From: Moraxellaceae bacterium
GTDB lineage: Bacteria > Pseudomonadota > Gammaproteobacteria > Pseudomonadales > Moraxellaceae
Direction of reading: 5' to 3'
DNA length: 64,000 bases
Assembly: GCA_029267635.1 (NCBI GenBank)
Contig: JAJUIK010000004.1
Location: forward strand, 62,001 to 126,000
Shown here: positions 19,625 to 29,658 of the stretch, piece by piece
Numbering within the stretch: the first letter of the stretch is position 1
Layout: the number at the start of each line of letters is the position of its first letter
Made by a program: the position numbers and the translations under genes
The notes under the pieces: generated by a model
Seen by the model: only the letters and a program-made list of their open reading frames with translations
Told to the model about the DNA's origin: nothing
The model's database searches: none

Positions 19625-20401
19625 ATGCTGCTGCATTTATCCGATCTGCATTTTGGTACGGAAAAACCAGCCTGCTTACAGGCGATCCAGCAGTTTTGTC
19701 AACAGCATCAGCCCGAAGCAGTGGTGGTCAGTGGTGATTTAACCCAGCGTGCACGGTGGATGCAGTTTCTGGCCTGCCGAAAATTTCTGGATTCCTTACA
19801 GCTTCCTTTTCTAGTCGTGCCGGGTAATCATGATATTCCGCTTTATCATGTCTGGGACCGTTTCTTTAATCCCTTTGTGCGTTATCAGGCACTCTTTGGT
19901 GCTTTGGAACAGGAGCTGGAAACGGAGCATTTCTATTTAATTGGGGTGAATAGTGTACGGCGGCGTTATCATACGCGCGGACATATTTCTCTCGAACAGA
20001 TTCAGCAGGTGCATGACCGTTTACAACAGGCACCTGTCCACAAGCGCAAAATTGTGGTAACCCATCAGCCTTTTTATACACCGCCCGATGATCCGCATGG
20101 CATCAAGGACTGTCCGGTATTGGGAAAAATGGCCTTGGAATTGTGGAGTCAGCAGCAGCTGTTTGCCTTGTTGCATGGTCATTTGCATCAGGCCGTGGTG
20201 TATGACCTAAATCAGATTTATCCATTGCATGCTGTTCATCCGGTGCTGGATATTCAGGCAGGTACAGCCACATCTACGCGCCTGCATCAAGATATTCCGA
20301 ATGGCTTTAATCTGATCCAGCCGGATGGCCGGATTGAGCATTATGTGTTTCAGCCGCAAACCCAGCGTTTTGTCTGGGAGCGCAGCTGGAAAATGGAATA
20401 G
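19625..20401 (+). CDS. Calcineurin-like metallophosphoesterase
   Basis: The 258-residue cytoplasmic-type protein has all metallophosphoesterase motifs in order: LLHLSDLHFG (2-11), VVSGDLTQRA (about 35-43), VVPGNHD (64-70), KIVVTHQPF and LLHGHLHQAVV. These coordinate two metals. The pattern is closest to the CpdA/UshA-independent small phosphodiesterase group, but the substrate (cyclic nucleotide, lipid phosphate or other) is unknown. It starts 3 bp after the lipid kinase gene, which suggests a kinase/phosphatase pair acting on linked substrates; that is inference. No clear terminator follows before the groES promoter. Confidence 0.88.
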   Translation: MLLHLSDLHFGTEKPACLQAIQQFCQQHQPEAVVVSGDLTQRARWMQFLACRKFLDSLQLPFLVVPGNHDIPLYHVWDRFFNPFVRYQALFGALEQELETEHFYLIGVNSVRRRYHTRGHISLEQIQQVHDRLQQAPVHKRKIVVTHQPFYTPPDDPHGIKDCPVLGKMALELWSQQQLFALLHGHLHQAVVYDLNQIYPLHAVHPVLDIQAGTATSTRLHQDIPNGFNLIQPDGRIEHYVFQPQTQRFVWERSWKME

Positions 20402-20458
20402 TTTTTAAAGGCTTGCTGAAAAAAAATACAAAAAATGCAAATTTTTTTGCATGCTCCC

Positions 20459-20486
20459 CTTGAAGCGTTTTTTTCCATCCCCACAA
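20459..20486 (+). promoter_or_regulatory. Sigma-32 (RpoH) heat-shock promoter of groES-groL
   Basis: CTTGAAG (20459-20465), a 13-bp spacer and CCCCACAA (20479-20486) match the heat-shock consensus CTTGAAA-N11-16-CCCCATNT closely. It lies about 90 bp upstream of groES. No CIRCE (HrcA) repeat was seen. Confidence 0.8.
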
Positions 20487-20575
20487 AAGTGTCATCTAAA
20501 CATTTTGATAGTGGTTATAGGAATAATTAGGCCATTATCAATTACAGCAAAAAACTGAGTCTGATGGAGTTATTT

Positions 20576-20866
20576 ATGAGCAACATTCGTCCATTACATG
20601 ATCGTGTAGTTATTCGTCGTGTAGAAGAAGAAACTAAAACGGCTGGCGGTATTTTATTGCCAGGTTCTGCTGCAGAAAAACCGTCACAAGGTGAAGTGAT
20701 TGCAGTGGGTAATGGTCAAATCACGGATAACGGTGTACGTGCCCTCGACGTTAAAGTTGGCGACAAAGTATTGTTCGGTACTTATGCAGGCACCACGGTA
20801 AAAGTGAACGGTGAAGAACTTCTTATCATGAAAGAGTCCGACATCTTGGCAGTATTGGAAGGCTAA
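20576..20866 (+). CDS. groES: Co-chaperonin GroES
   Basis: GroES forms the heptameric lid of the GroEL folding chamber. ATG at 20576 is used because GGAG stands 6 bases upstream and the protein then starts [14 protein letters not shown], giving the standard 96 residues. The longer frame would begin at the ATG inside the Shine-Dalgarno. The mobile loop [21 protein letters not shown] and the terminal [14 protein letters not shown] are intact. It is followed by groL after 60 bp in a single heat-shock operon. Confidence 0.98.
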
Positions 20867-20908
20867 GATTTTCAGCGACTCAATTAAAAAATCAGATCAA
20901 GTACTTAA

Positions 20909-22561
<1,653 letters not shown>

Positions 22562-22580
22562 TTCATACGGTTCCGACCAT

Positions 22581-22610
22581 AAAAAATCCCCGCAACTGCG
22601 GGGATTTTTT
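22581..22610 (+). terminator. groES-groL terminator
   Basis: Stem AATCCCCGCA/TGCGGGGATT with flanking A and T runs, 20 bp after groL. It can also act on the opposite strand for dgkA. Confidence 0.88.
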
Positions 22611-22618
22611 ATGCCTCA

Positions 22619-22710
22619 ATTAAGGCCATAAAATCAGTGCCCAGGTGATAAAAATAATGCTTAAATTAAGGCCATAAAATCAGTGCCCAGGTGATAAAAA
22701 TAATGCTTAA
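22619..22710. repeat. Perfect 46-bp tandem duplication covering the dgkA 3' end
   Basis: Copy 1 is 22619-22664 and copy 2 is 22665-22710, with no mismatch seen. Copy 2 contains the last 14 codons and stop of dgkA; copy 1 is an untranslated duplicate. Because the stop lies inside copy 2, the protein is not altered. Confidence 0.95.
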
Positions 22711-23040
22711 TGCCACCAATTGCGCTGCACTTCCCATATCTTTGGCATTTTTCGACAGTTCATGGCGGTCGAGTGAAATCCGGTCGACGACTGCTTCAAT
22801 GGCAGAATTAAACAGTTCAACGATTATAGCTAACAGACAGACGCCGATAAGAAAAGCCTGCTCACTGCGTGACACCTCGACAAAGAAACTGATCGGGATC
22901 AGAATAACGTTGATCAACACGATCTGGCGAAAGGCCGCTTCATATTTCAATGCACTTTTAAAACCGGAAACAGAATAACCGGCAGCATTTGCAATACGTT
23001 TTAGGCCATTTTTGCCTTTATAAGGGGAATAAGAACTCAT
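22666..23040 (-). CDS. dgkA: Diacylglycerol kinase (integral membrane DgkA)
   Basis: DgkA recycles diacylglycerol, released during membrane-derived glycan synthesis, to phosphatidic acid in the inner membrane. The 124-residue length and three hydrophobic helices are typical. The catalytic surface motif VELFNSAIEAVVDRI and KNAKDMGSAAQLVALS are intact. It starts ATG (MSSYSPYKGKNGLKRIANA). It is unrelated in fold to the soluble lipid kinase at 18.7 kb. Its 3' end is duplicated in tandem. Confidence 0.96.
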   Translation of the reverse strand: MSSYSPYKGKNGLKRIANAAGYSVSGFKSALKYEAAFRQIVLINVILIPISFFVEVSRSEQAFLIGVCLLAIIVELFNSAIEAVVDRISLDRHELSKNAKDMGSAAQLVALSIIFITWALILWP

Positions 23041-23101
23041 GCTTTAAAACTATTAGGAGATACAAATACAATAAAAATCTAAACTTAACTGTATATTAAA
23101 A

Positions 23102-23115
23102 ATGTTCTGGAACAT
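23102..23115. promoter_or_regulatory. Palindrome upstream of the exported MBL-fold gene
   Basis: ATGTTC-TG-GAACAT, 33-46 bases upstream of the next start codon and within the dgkA divergent spacer. It looks like a dimeric repressor operator; the regulator is unknown. Confidence 0.4.
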
Positions 23116-23147
23116 AACAAATTCTTTGTCCAGTAAAGGATACCGCA

Positions 23148-24110
23148 ATGCAAAAACAACATTTTATTTTGGCGCTCGCTTTGAGTAGTGCCATGATGAA
23201 CGCTCAAGCCAATACCCAACAGGTGCCAGGTTATTATCATCAGACATTTGGTGAATACCGAATTACCGCGTTATTGGATGGCACTAATTATATTTCTGCC
23301 TGCCTGTTTAAAGACCTGGGTGCGAAACAGACCCAACAAATCCTGCAAAAATATTATGTGGATCAGGCCAAAGGCATCCAGACCTCAGTGAATGCCTTTC
23401 TAATCAAGACACCGCAAGGCTTGATCTTGGTCGATAGTGGGGCAGCCAGCTGTTTCGGTTCACATTTAGGCTCAGTTGCGAAAAATCTACAGGCAGCAGG
23501 CTATGCACTGGATCAGGTGAAGACGGTGCTGTTAACTCATTTACATCCGGATCATGTCTGCGGCATCAGCCAGCAGGGACATAAAGTCTTTCCCAATGCC
23601 ACCATTTATGTGCATGAGCGCGAAGCCGATTTCTGGTTAAGCCCGAATACGGTTCAGCAGTTAGCACAAGCCAAACAGCAGGGTTTTCTGGCTACCCAAA
23701 ACATGATCAAGGCTGCGATTGCGCCGTACCAAAGCACTCAGCAGTTCCGTACCTTTAAAGACGGTAGCCAGATTGAGAGCTTAAAAGTGCGCGACAGTCG
23801 TGGTCATACCCCGGGACATCACAGTTTTAGTTTGCAGTCGGGTGGAAATGAGATGGTCTTCATTGGCGATATTGTGCATTCGCATAGCCTGCAATTTGAT
23901 GCGCCGAAAACCGCGATTGAATATGACATTGACCCACAGATGGCGGTTGCAACACGCCTGAAGATGTTTGCTGAAATTGCAGGGCAGGGCAAATGGGTCG
24001 CGGCCCCGCATTTGCCGTTTCCGGGCATTGGACATATTTATCGGCTGAATACACAGCAATACCAGTGGATACCGGTGCATTTTAACGATGTATTAAATCC
24101 AGCCAAATGA
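23148..24110 (+). CDS. Exported MBL-fold metallo-hydrolase
   Basis: The 320-residue precursor has a signal peptide (hydrophobic residues 6-20, cleavage probably after ANA or QAN near 22), so it should act in the periplasm. The metallo-beta-lactamase fold is shown by the zinc motif TVLLTHLHPDHVCG (HxHxDH), DSRGHTPGHHSF and the FIGDIVHSHS aspartate. This matches the glyoxalase II-like/lactonase subgroup rather than true beta-lactamases. The substrate is unknown; lactone or thioester hydrolysis is possible. AGGA precedes the ATG. A palindrome in the upstream spacer hints at dedicated regulation. Confidence 0.85.
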   Translation: MQKQHFILALALSSAMMNAQANTQQVPGYYHQTFGEYRITALLDGTNYISACLFKDLGAKQTQQILQKYYVDQAKGIQTSVNAFLIKTPQGLILVDSGAASCFGSHLGSVAKNLQAAGYALDQVKTVLLTHLHPDHVCGISQQGHKVFPNATIYVHEREADFWLSPNTVQQLAQAKQQGFLATQNMIKAAIAPYQSTQQFRTFKDGSQIESLKVRDSRGHTPGHHSFSLQSGGNEMVFIGDIVHSHSLQFDAPKTAIEYDIDPQMAVATRLKMFAEIAGQGKWVAAPHLPFPGIGHIYRLNTQQYQWIPVHFNDVLNPAK

Positions 24111-24314
24111 TCCGTTGCAGCTCAAGGATGAGCTGATGCGCTTTAAAAATCAAAAATGTAGCAGCGCAGGATATTTTTATACTTTATTAACTTTTATGTG
24201 AATTTGGCTTGTATTCCGTGCCTCTGTCATCGAATATCGGTTTTCATTTGTTAAGTTCATGATGTGCCTTGCACCTCCCTTATTTTTATCTGTGCCAAGC
24301 CGTGTTGAGTGCCC

Positions 24315-27300
24315 ATGCTGTCGAAATTTTTTATTCAACGTCCTATTTTTGCTGCCGTACTGGCGATTGTGTTGATGGCTTTTGGTCTGTTTGCCTTATT
24401 GCAATTGCCGGTAGAACGTTATCCCGATATTGCACCGCCGCGGATTACGGTTGCGGCAACCTATAGTGGTGCTTCGGCGGAAACGGTAGAAGAAAGTGTC
24501 ACGCAGGTGCTGGAGCAACAGATCAAGGGTATTGACCATCTCTTGTATTTTAGCTCCAGCAGTGATTCTTCAGGACGCAGCCGGATCAGTCTGAGTTTTG
24601 CCAATGGCACCGATCCGGATACCGCACAGGTACAGGTGCAAAACAGCATTAATGGCGTGTTGAACCGCCTGCCAGATGAAGTGCAACGTCAAGGCGTGAA
24701 TGTTTCTAAATCGCTGGGCGATACGCATATGGTCATCGGTCTGTATGATCAGACTGGCAAGAGCAGCAATATTGAGCTCTCCGACTATATGATCAATCAT
24801 CTTGAACAGGACATTGCCCGACTTGAAGGGGTGGGTGAAATTGATGTGTTCGGTTCGCAATATGCCATGCGAATCTGGCTAAATCCGCTCAAATTGAAAC
24901 AGTACCAGCTAATGCCGAGTGACATTCGGACGGCCATTGAAGCACAAAATACTCAGGTGGCGGCAGGGGCAGTGGGAGACTTGCCGGTACAGGAAGGACA
25001 ATATCTGAATGCCAAAGTCACGGCAGGCTTGCGCCTGAAAACGGTACAAGAATTTGAACAGATTATTGTTAAAGCCAACAATAATGGCAGTTTTGTTTTG
25101 CTCAAGGATGTAGCCCGTGTCGAGCTGGGCGCAGAAAATTATCAATCTTATAATACGATTAACGGCTATCCATCGGCCGGGATGGCCATTTCACTGGCTT
25201 CCGGTGCCAATGCACTACAAACGTCAGCTTTGATTGCGGCGGAAATTGACAAGATCCGACAACAATTGCCCGCAGGCTATCAGATTGTGTATCCACGCGA
25301 TAATACGCCGTTTGTACAAGAGTCGATGCAAGAAGTCATCAAGACCTTGTTTGAAGCGGTGCTGCTGGTGGTACTGGTCATGTACGTATTTTTGCAGAAC
25401 TGGCGCGCCACTCTGATTCCGACGCTCACAGTTCCGATTGTGATTCTGGGCACCTTTGCCGTGTTGTGGCTGTTAGGGCTAAGTATCAATACCTTAACCT
25501 TGTTTGCACTAGTGCTGGCGATTGGGTTGCTGGTGGATGACACCATTGTGGTGGTGGAAAATGTCGAGCGTTTGATGCATGAGCAGCATTTATCTGCCAA
25601 GCAGGCAGCGATTGAATCGATGCAGGAAATTGGTGGGGCATTGATTGGTATTACCTTGGTTCTGACCGCCGTTTTTATCCCGATGGCATTTTTTGGGGGA
25701 TCAACGGGTGTCATTTACCGCCAGTTCTCCATTACCCTGGTGGCTGCGATGGTTCTGTCATTGGCAGTGGCCTTGATTTTAACGCCGGCTTTATGTGCCT
25801 TGCTGCTGCAGGTCAAGCGTCAACCTGCACGCTGGTCACTGGTTTTTAACCGAAAACTGGAGCAGTTAAAACAGTTTTATGTCACGCTGTTACAACGTAG
25901 TTTGCAGCATAAATTACTTTGTGTCGTGCTGTTTGTGGCTTTGATGGCGATCTTTAGCTTGTTTTATCGTGCCTTACCCACCAGTTTTATTCCGAATGAA
26001 GATCAGGGCATGCTGAACGTGCAGTTTAGTTTGCTGAGTGGCGCACCCATGTCGAGTACGGTCAAAGTTGGCGAGGAAATTCAGCGTTATTTCCTGCAAC
26101 AGGAAAAACAGAATATTGATCTGGTACAGATTCGTTATGGCCGTAATTTTTCGGGGACCGGGCAGAATCTGGGACAGGGTTTTATTGCCTTAAAACACTG
26201 GGATGCACGTCCGGGACAGCAAAATTCTGCTCAGGCCATTCGCAAGCGGGCCATGCAATATTTTAGCCAGCATCGTGACGCCAAGATTATGGTGAGCCTG
26301 CCGCCTGCAGTGCGCGGTCTGGGGCAAACCGATGGTTTGGAGTTCTGGATCCGTGATCTGGATGGACAGGGGCGAGGCTTCTTACAGCAGCAATTCAAGA
26401 CCTTGCAAAATGACAGTAAAGCCAGTCAGAGTTTTGAAAATCTGGATCAAAAAACCAATCCTGATAAAGCCGAGTTGAAGATCAGCATTGATCAGAAACA
26501 GGCTCAGGCTGCAGGATTAACAACATCTGCGATTAATTCAACGCTTGCAGCGGCATGGGGCAGTGTCTATGTCAATGACTTTATTGATCGTGGCCGGATC
26601 AAGCGCGTCATTATGCAGGGCGATGCAGAATTCCGCGCCCAGCCGGAAGATTTGCAGGACTGGTCGGTACGCAACAACCTCAACCAGATGGTGCCGTTTA
26701 GCAGTTTTTCCCGTATTGACTGGACGGGGGGGGCGGAAACGGTCAACCGTTTTATGGGCTATCCAGCCTTGCAAATGGAAGCCGATACCGCACCCGGCTT
26801 TAGCTCGGGCCAAGCGATGCGGGAGCTGCAGCAACTGGTTCAACAGCATTCAGGGGTTGATCTGGCCTGGAGTGGGTTGTCTTATGAAGAACGCCAGTCC
26901 AACAATCAGGCGCTTTGGCTGTATCTGATTTCCATCGGGTTTATTTTTCTCTGTCTGGCGGCCTTATATGAAAGCTGGTCCATTCCTGCCGTGGTGATTG
27001 TTGCGATTCCGCTGGGGATTGGAGGCAATATTCTGTTCAGCTCCATGTGGGGTTTTCCGAATGATATTTATTTCCAGATTGCCTTGCTGACCACCATGGG
27101 TTTGTCCTGTAAGAATGCAATTCTAATGGTGGAGTTTGCGGCACAAGCGCAAGCTCAAGGTAAAACAGTCCTGACGGCTGCCTTTGCAGGCGCGAGTTTA
27201 CGTCTGCGACCGATTTTAATGACCTCATTGGCCTTTGGGGCTGGTGTGATTCCTTTGGTATTTGCGACTGGTGCAGGGGCGGTCAGCCGGCAGGAAATTG

Positions 27301-27413
27301 GTACAAGTGTGCTCGGTGGTGTCATTTTTGGCACCTTGCTGGTCTTGCTGTTTATTCCTTTGGTATATGTATTGATCCGTAGTGTGTTTAAAGTCAAAAC
27401 ACTAGAATCCTAA
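24315..27413 (+). CDS. RND-family efflux permease (HAE-1 type) without adjacent adaptor or outer membrane gene
   Basis: The protein is a proton-driven inner membrane pump of the AcrB/AdeB class, 1032 residues from ATG 24315. A GTG two codons earlier is less likely, since relatives begin MLSKFFIQRPIFA. It has a first helix, a large periplasmic loop, helices 2-7, a second loop and helices 8-12. The proton-relay acidic pair is in LLVDDTIVVVENVER (helix 4) and the lysine in LSCKNAILMVEFA (helix 10). These residues favour drug rather than metal export. It must recruit an adaptor encoded elsewhere. A G8 tract lies in the coding sequence near codon 805. Whether it equals a named orphan pump such as AbeD cannot be settled here. 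Confidence 0.9.
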   Translation: MLSKFFIQRPIFAAVLAIVLMAFGLFALLQLPVERYPDIAPPRITVAATYSGASAETVEESVTQVLEQQIKGIDHLLYFSSSSDSSGRSRISLSFANGTDPDTAQVQVQNSINGVLNRLPDEVQRQGVNVSKSLGDTHMVIGLYDQTGKSSNIELSDYMINHLEQDIARLEGVGEIDVFGSQYAMRIWLNPLKLKQYQLMPSDIRTAIEAQNTQVAAGAVGDLPVQEGQYLNAKVTAGLRLKTVQEFEQIIVKANNNGSFVLLKDVARVELGAENYQSYNTINGYPSAGMAISLASGANALQTSALIAAEIDKIRQQLPAGYQIVYPRDNTPFVQESMQEVIKTLFEAVLLVVLVMYVFLQNWRATLIPTLTVPIVILGTFAVLWLLGLSINTLTLFALVLAIGLLVDDTIVVVENVERLMHEQHLSAKQAAIESMQEIGGALIGITLVLTAVFIPMAFFGGSTGVIYRQFSITLVAAMVLSLAVALILTPALCALLLQVKRQPARWSLVFNRKLEQLKQFYVTLLQRSLQHKLLCVVLFVALMAIFSLFYRALPTSFIPNEDQGMLNVQFSLLSGAPMSSTVKVGEEIQRYFLQQEKQNIDLVQIRYGRNFSGTGQNLGQGFIALKHWDARPGQQNSAQAIRKRAMQYFSQHRDAKIMVSLPPAVRGLGQTDGLEFWIRDLDGQGRGFLQQQFKTLQNDSKASQSFENLDQKTNPDKAELKISIDQKQAQAAGLTTSAINSTLAAAWGSVYVNDFIDRGRIKRVIMQGDAEFRAQPEDLQDWSVRNNLNQMVPFSSFSRIDWTGGAETVNRFMGYPALQMEADTAPGFSSGQAMRELQQLVQQHSGVDLAWSGLSYEERQSNNQALWLYLISIGFIFLCLAALYESWSIPAVVIVAIPLGIGGNILFSSMWGFPNDIYFQIALLTTMGLSCKNAILMVEFAAQAQAQGKTVLTAAFAGASLRLRPILMTSLAFGAGVIPLVFATGAGAVSRQEIGTSVLGGVIFGTLLVLLFIPLVYVLIRSVFKVKTLES

Positions 27414-27725
27414 ATTGCTGATCATCAATGCGCAAATTAGGGTTTCGTGGCCGATTTGGGGCTTTGTTTTAAAAGAGATGATTGAGCAGCAAAGGAGGTT
27501 TGCTGAGGAAAATTTAACACAATTTTATGAGAGCAGGCTTCCGGTGAGCTGCATAAAGATTACGGTAGGGATTTGAGTGCGGAAAAGTTGAGTGTAAAGA
27601 ACACGGAAAAGATTAGTGATTCAAGGTCATCGCGATAAAAAAATGGGCTGTATAACAGCCCATTTTTGTTGTGTCAGTTGTATCTGGTCTCTGCAGACGT
27701 AAATAGATCGTCTACATAGATAACA
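27414..27725. other. Intergenic region after the RND gene
   Basis: About 310 bp with no convincing gene. A short ATG frame at 27478 (about 33 codons, starting MIEQQRRFAEE, with GGAGG just inside it) ends early and has no recognised relative. The right end holds the htpX terminator. Confidence 0.5.
27637..27667. terminator. Bidirectional terminator between RND gene and htpX
   Basis: An 11-bp perfect stem AAATGGGCTGT/ACAGCCCATTT with A and T runs on both sides. Confidence 0.85.
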
Positions 27726-28631
27726 TTAAGGGTAATTTAGCTGCTGTAATGCCGTGACACGTTGCTCAATCGTTGGGTGAGTCTGGAATAAGGCAGCAAG
27801 ACTAAAGCCTTGTTCCTGTCCAGCCGCGATGGCAAAGGCTTTCATTTCTTTCGGCATTTGGTCTGGCATTTCTGTTTCGGCCTGTAAACGTAACAATGCT
27901 GAAATCATGGCTTGTTTACCGGCTAAACGGGCACCGGCTTCATCGGCACGATATTCACGATGACGCGAGAACCACATCACGATGGCCGAGGCCAGAATAC
28001 CAAAGACAATATCCAAGACGATGGTAATAACGAGATAGGCGATGCCAGGGGCTTCACCATCTTCACGGCCAAACACGTTACGGTCAATAAAATCACCTGC
28101 CACACGTGCAAAGAACATGACAAAGGCGTTGACCACACCTTGAATCAGCGCCAACGTCACCATATCGCCATTGGCCACATGACCAATCTCATGTGCAAGT
28201 ACGGCACGCAATTCGTCTTTATTCATGCGCTCCAGCAAACCGGTAGACACCGCAACCAAAGCGTCGTTTTTGTTCCAGCCGGTCGCAAAAGCATTCGATT
28301 GATAAGACGGGAAAATACCGACTTCTGGCATTTGAATGCCTGCACGTTGTGAAAGCTCGGCAACAGTTTGCAACAACCACACTTCTGCCTGGCTACGCGG
28401 GGCATTCGGGTCGATGAGTTCTGTACCAGTGGTTTTCTTGGCCATCCATTTCGACATGAACAGGGAGATCAGCGATCCCACCATACCAAAGACAAAACAG
28501 ATCACCAGAAGGTTACCTAGATTTAAGCCACCCGCGCCATGGTAACTACCGACACCGAAGAGTGACAAAATAATGCCAGCTACCACCAGTACCGCGAGGT
28601 TGGTCAGCAAGAACAAACCAATCCGCATCAT
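27726..28631 (-). CDS. htpX: Membrane zinc protease HtpX
   Basis: HtpX is an inner membrane M48 metalloprotease that helps FtsH remove damaged membrane proteins. The 301-residue product has two N-terminal helices (residues 4-26 and 38-58), the zinc motif HEIGH at 147-151, two further helices and the third zinc ligand glutamate in [16 protein letters not shown] is nine bases before the first ATG ([14 protein letters not shown]). Its promoter region has a sigma-32-like site, matching the known heat-shock control of htpX in enterics. Confidence 0.95.
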   Translation of the reverse strand: MMRIGLFLLTNLAVLVVAGIILSLFGVGSYHGAGGLNLGNLLVICFVFGMVGSLISLFMSKWMAKKTTGTELIDPNAPRSQAEVWLLQTVAELSQRAGIQMPEVGIFPSYQSNAFATGWNKNDALVAVSTGLLERMNKDELRAVLAHEIGHVANGDMVTLALIQGVVNAFVMFFARVAGDFIDRNVFGREDGEAPGIAYLVITIVLDIVFGILASAIVMWFSRHREYRADEAGARLAGKQAMISALLRLQAETEMPDQMPKEMKAFAIAAGQEQGFSLAALFQTHPTIEQRVTALQQLNYP

Positions 28632-28693
28632 TGGGAAAATCCTCTTATAATAAAAAAATAATCTGATTTATTAATTATAAACCGTGAAAGTTA

Positions 28694-28722
28694 ATATGCG
28701 GTGAATAGGCAAAAAATTCAAG
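28694..28722 (-). promoter_or_regulatory. Sigma-32-like promoter of htpX
   Basis: On the minus strand, CTTGAAT (28722-28716), a 14-bp spacer and CCGCATAT (28701-28694) match CTTGAAA-N11-16-CCCCATNT with one mismatch in each half. It lies 63-91 bp upstream of htpX. Confidence 0.65.
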
Positions 28723-28794
28723 AAAAAATCGGTAAAACCACCGTTAAAATCAGTATGAGCATTTCCATGCTGCTGCAAAAGAAATGCTCAGTGA

Positions 28795-29658
28795 TTAAAA
28801 AGAAATGCGCGCAGAGGCATAGGCATTGGTGGTGGCATAGGAGCCGGAAGGTGCATCGGTAAAAGAACCATCACCGGATGCGATAATTTGCCGTGAAGGT
28901 GCTTTACGCAGATTTTTCGTTTCTGTGCTGCTTGAGCTTGCAGGTGGTGTGTATGCAGTCGACTGTGCCAGCACTGGTGGCTCTGTGCTACTGTTGGTAA
29001 TACTGCCGAGACCTGAACTATACAAATTTTGATAACGACTGGTCACACGGCGTACATAGTCCTGTGTTTCACGGAACGGAGGAATTCCGCCATATTTGGC
29101 CACATTGCCTTCGCCGGCATTATACGCCGCCAGTGCCAATGAGGTATTGCCCTTAAAGCGTTTGAGCAGCCAGCTGAGATATTTGGCACCGCCCAAAATG
29201 TTTTGGTGCGGGTCATAGACATTGGACACCTTAAAACGTCGTGCAGTGGCTGGCATCAGTTGCATCAGGCCTTGCGCACCCACCGGTGAACGCGCCTGGG
29301 TATTAAAGCCGGATTCGGTATGCATGACGGCTTTGATCAGGCCTTCGGCCACACCGTGTTGCTGGGCTGCCTGCCGGATCAGATGATCGAAGGCATTTTT
29401 ATTTTTGCTATAACTTGGCAGTACCGACGCCTCTGAATTGCCCCAGTTGGAATAACTGTGAATATTACTATCGGGATAGTAAGTCTTCTTTTCGACTTTC
29501 AGGTGACCATATTTGCTTTTTTTATTGGTCAGCAAGGTGGTGCCATTGGAATCTTTGAGTTGATAGATGGTTTGTCCAGCCGCAACCGAGCCGGAAACAC
29601 CTACTAAAGCACAAGACCCCAAAAGCCAAAAGGCGGGAATTTTTAAATATGTTTTCAT
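28795..29658 (-). CDS. Exported SLT-domain lytic transglycosylase
   Basis: The enzyme cleaves the glycan strands of peptidoglycan to anhydro-muropeptides. The 287-residue precursor starts with a signal peptide (cleavage near VAA-GQ, residue 28). A DUF4124-like segment (IYQLKDSNGTTLLTNKK) follows, then the SLT lysozyme-like domain from about residue 90. The catalytic glutamate is E115 in HTESGFN, with GAQGLMQLMPATA and LALAAYNAGEGNV as further family motifs. The C-terminal 60 residues are low-complexity (Ser/Thr/Ala). The dedicated family looks like the single-SLT 1F-type; a symbol is not assigned. It is monocistronic, with no T-rich terminator seen directly downstream. Confidence 0.9.
   Translation of the reverse strand: MKTYLKIPAFWLLGSCALVGVSGSVAAGQTIYQLKDSNGTTLLTNKKSKYGHLKVEKKTYYPDSNIHSYSNWGNSEASVLPSYSKNKNAFDHLIRQAAQQHGVAEGLIKAVMHTESGFNTQARSPVGAQGLMQLMPATARRFKVSNVYDPHQNILGGAKYLSWLLKRFKGNTSLALAAYNAGEGNVAKYGGIPPFRETQDYVRRVTSRYQNLYSSGLGSITNSSTEPPVLAQSTAYTPPASSSSTETKNLRKAPSRQIIASGDGSFTDAPSGSYATTNAYASARISF

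Noticed and set aside
23148-24110. A carbapenem-hydrolysing metallo-beta-lactamase.
   Set aside because: The HLHPDH motif and C-terminal pattern fit the wider lactonase/glyoxalase-like group, not class B beta-lactamases.
27478-27580. A short frame beginning MIEQQRRF after the RND gene, perhaps a gene remnant.
   Set aside because: Only about 33 codons, no relative recognised, and flanking frames do not continue it.
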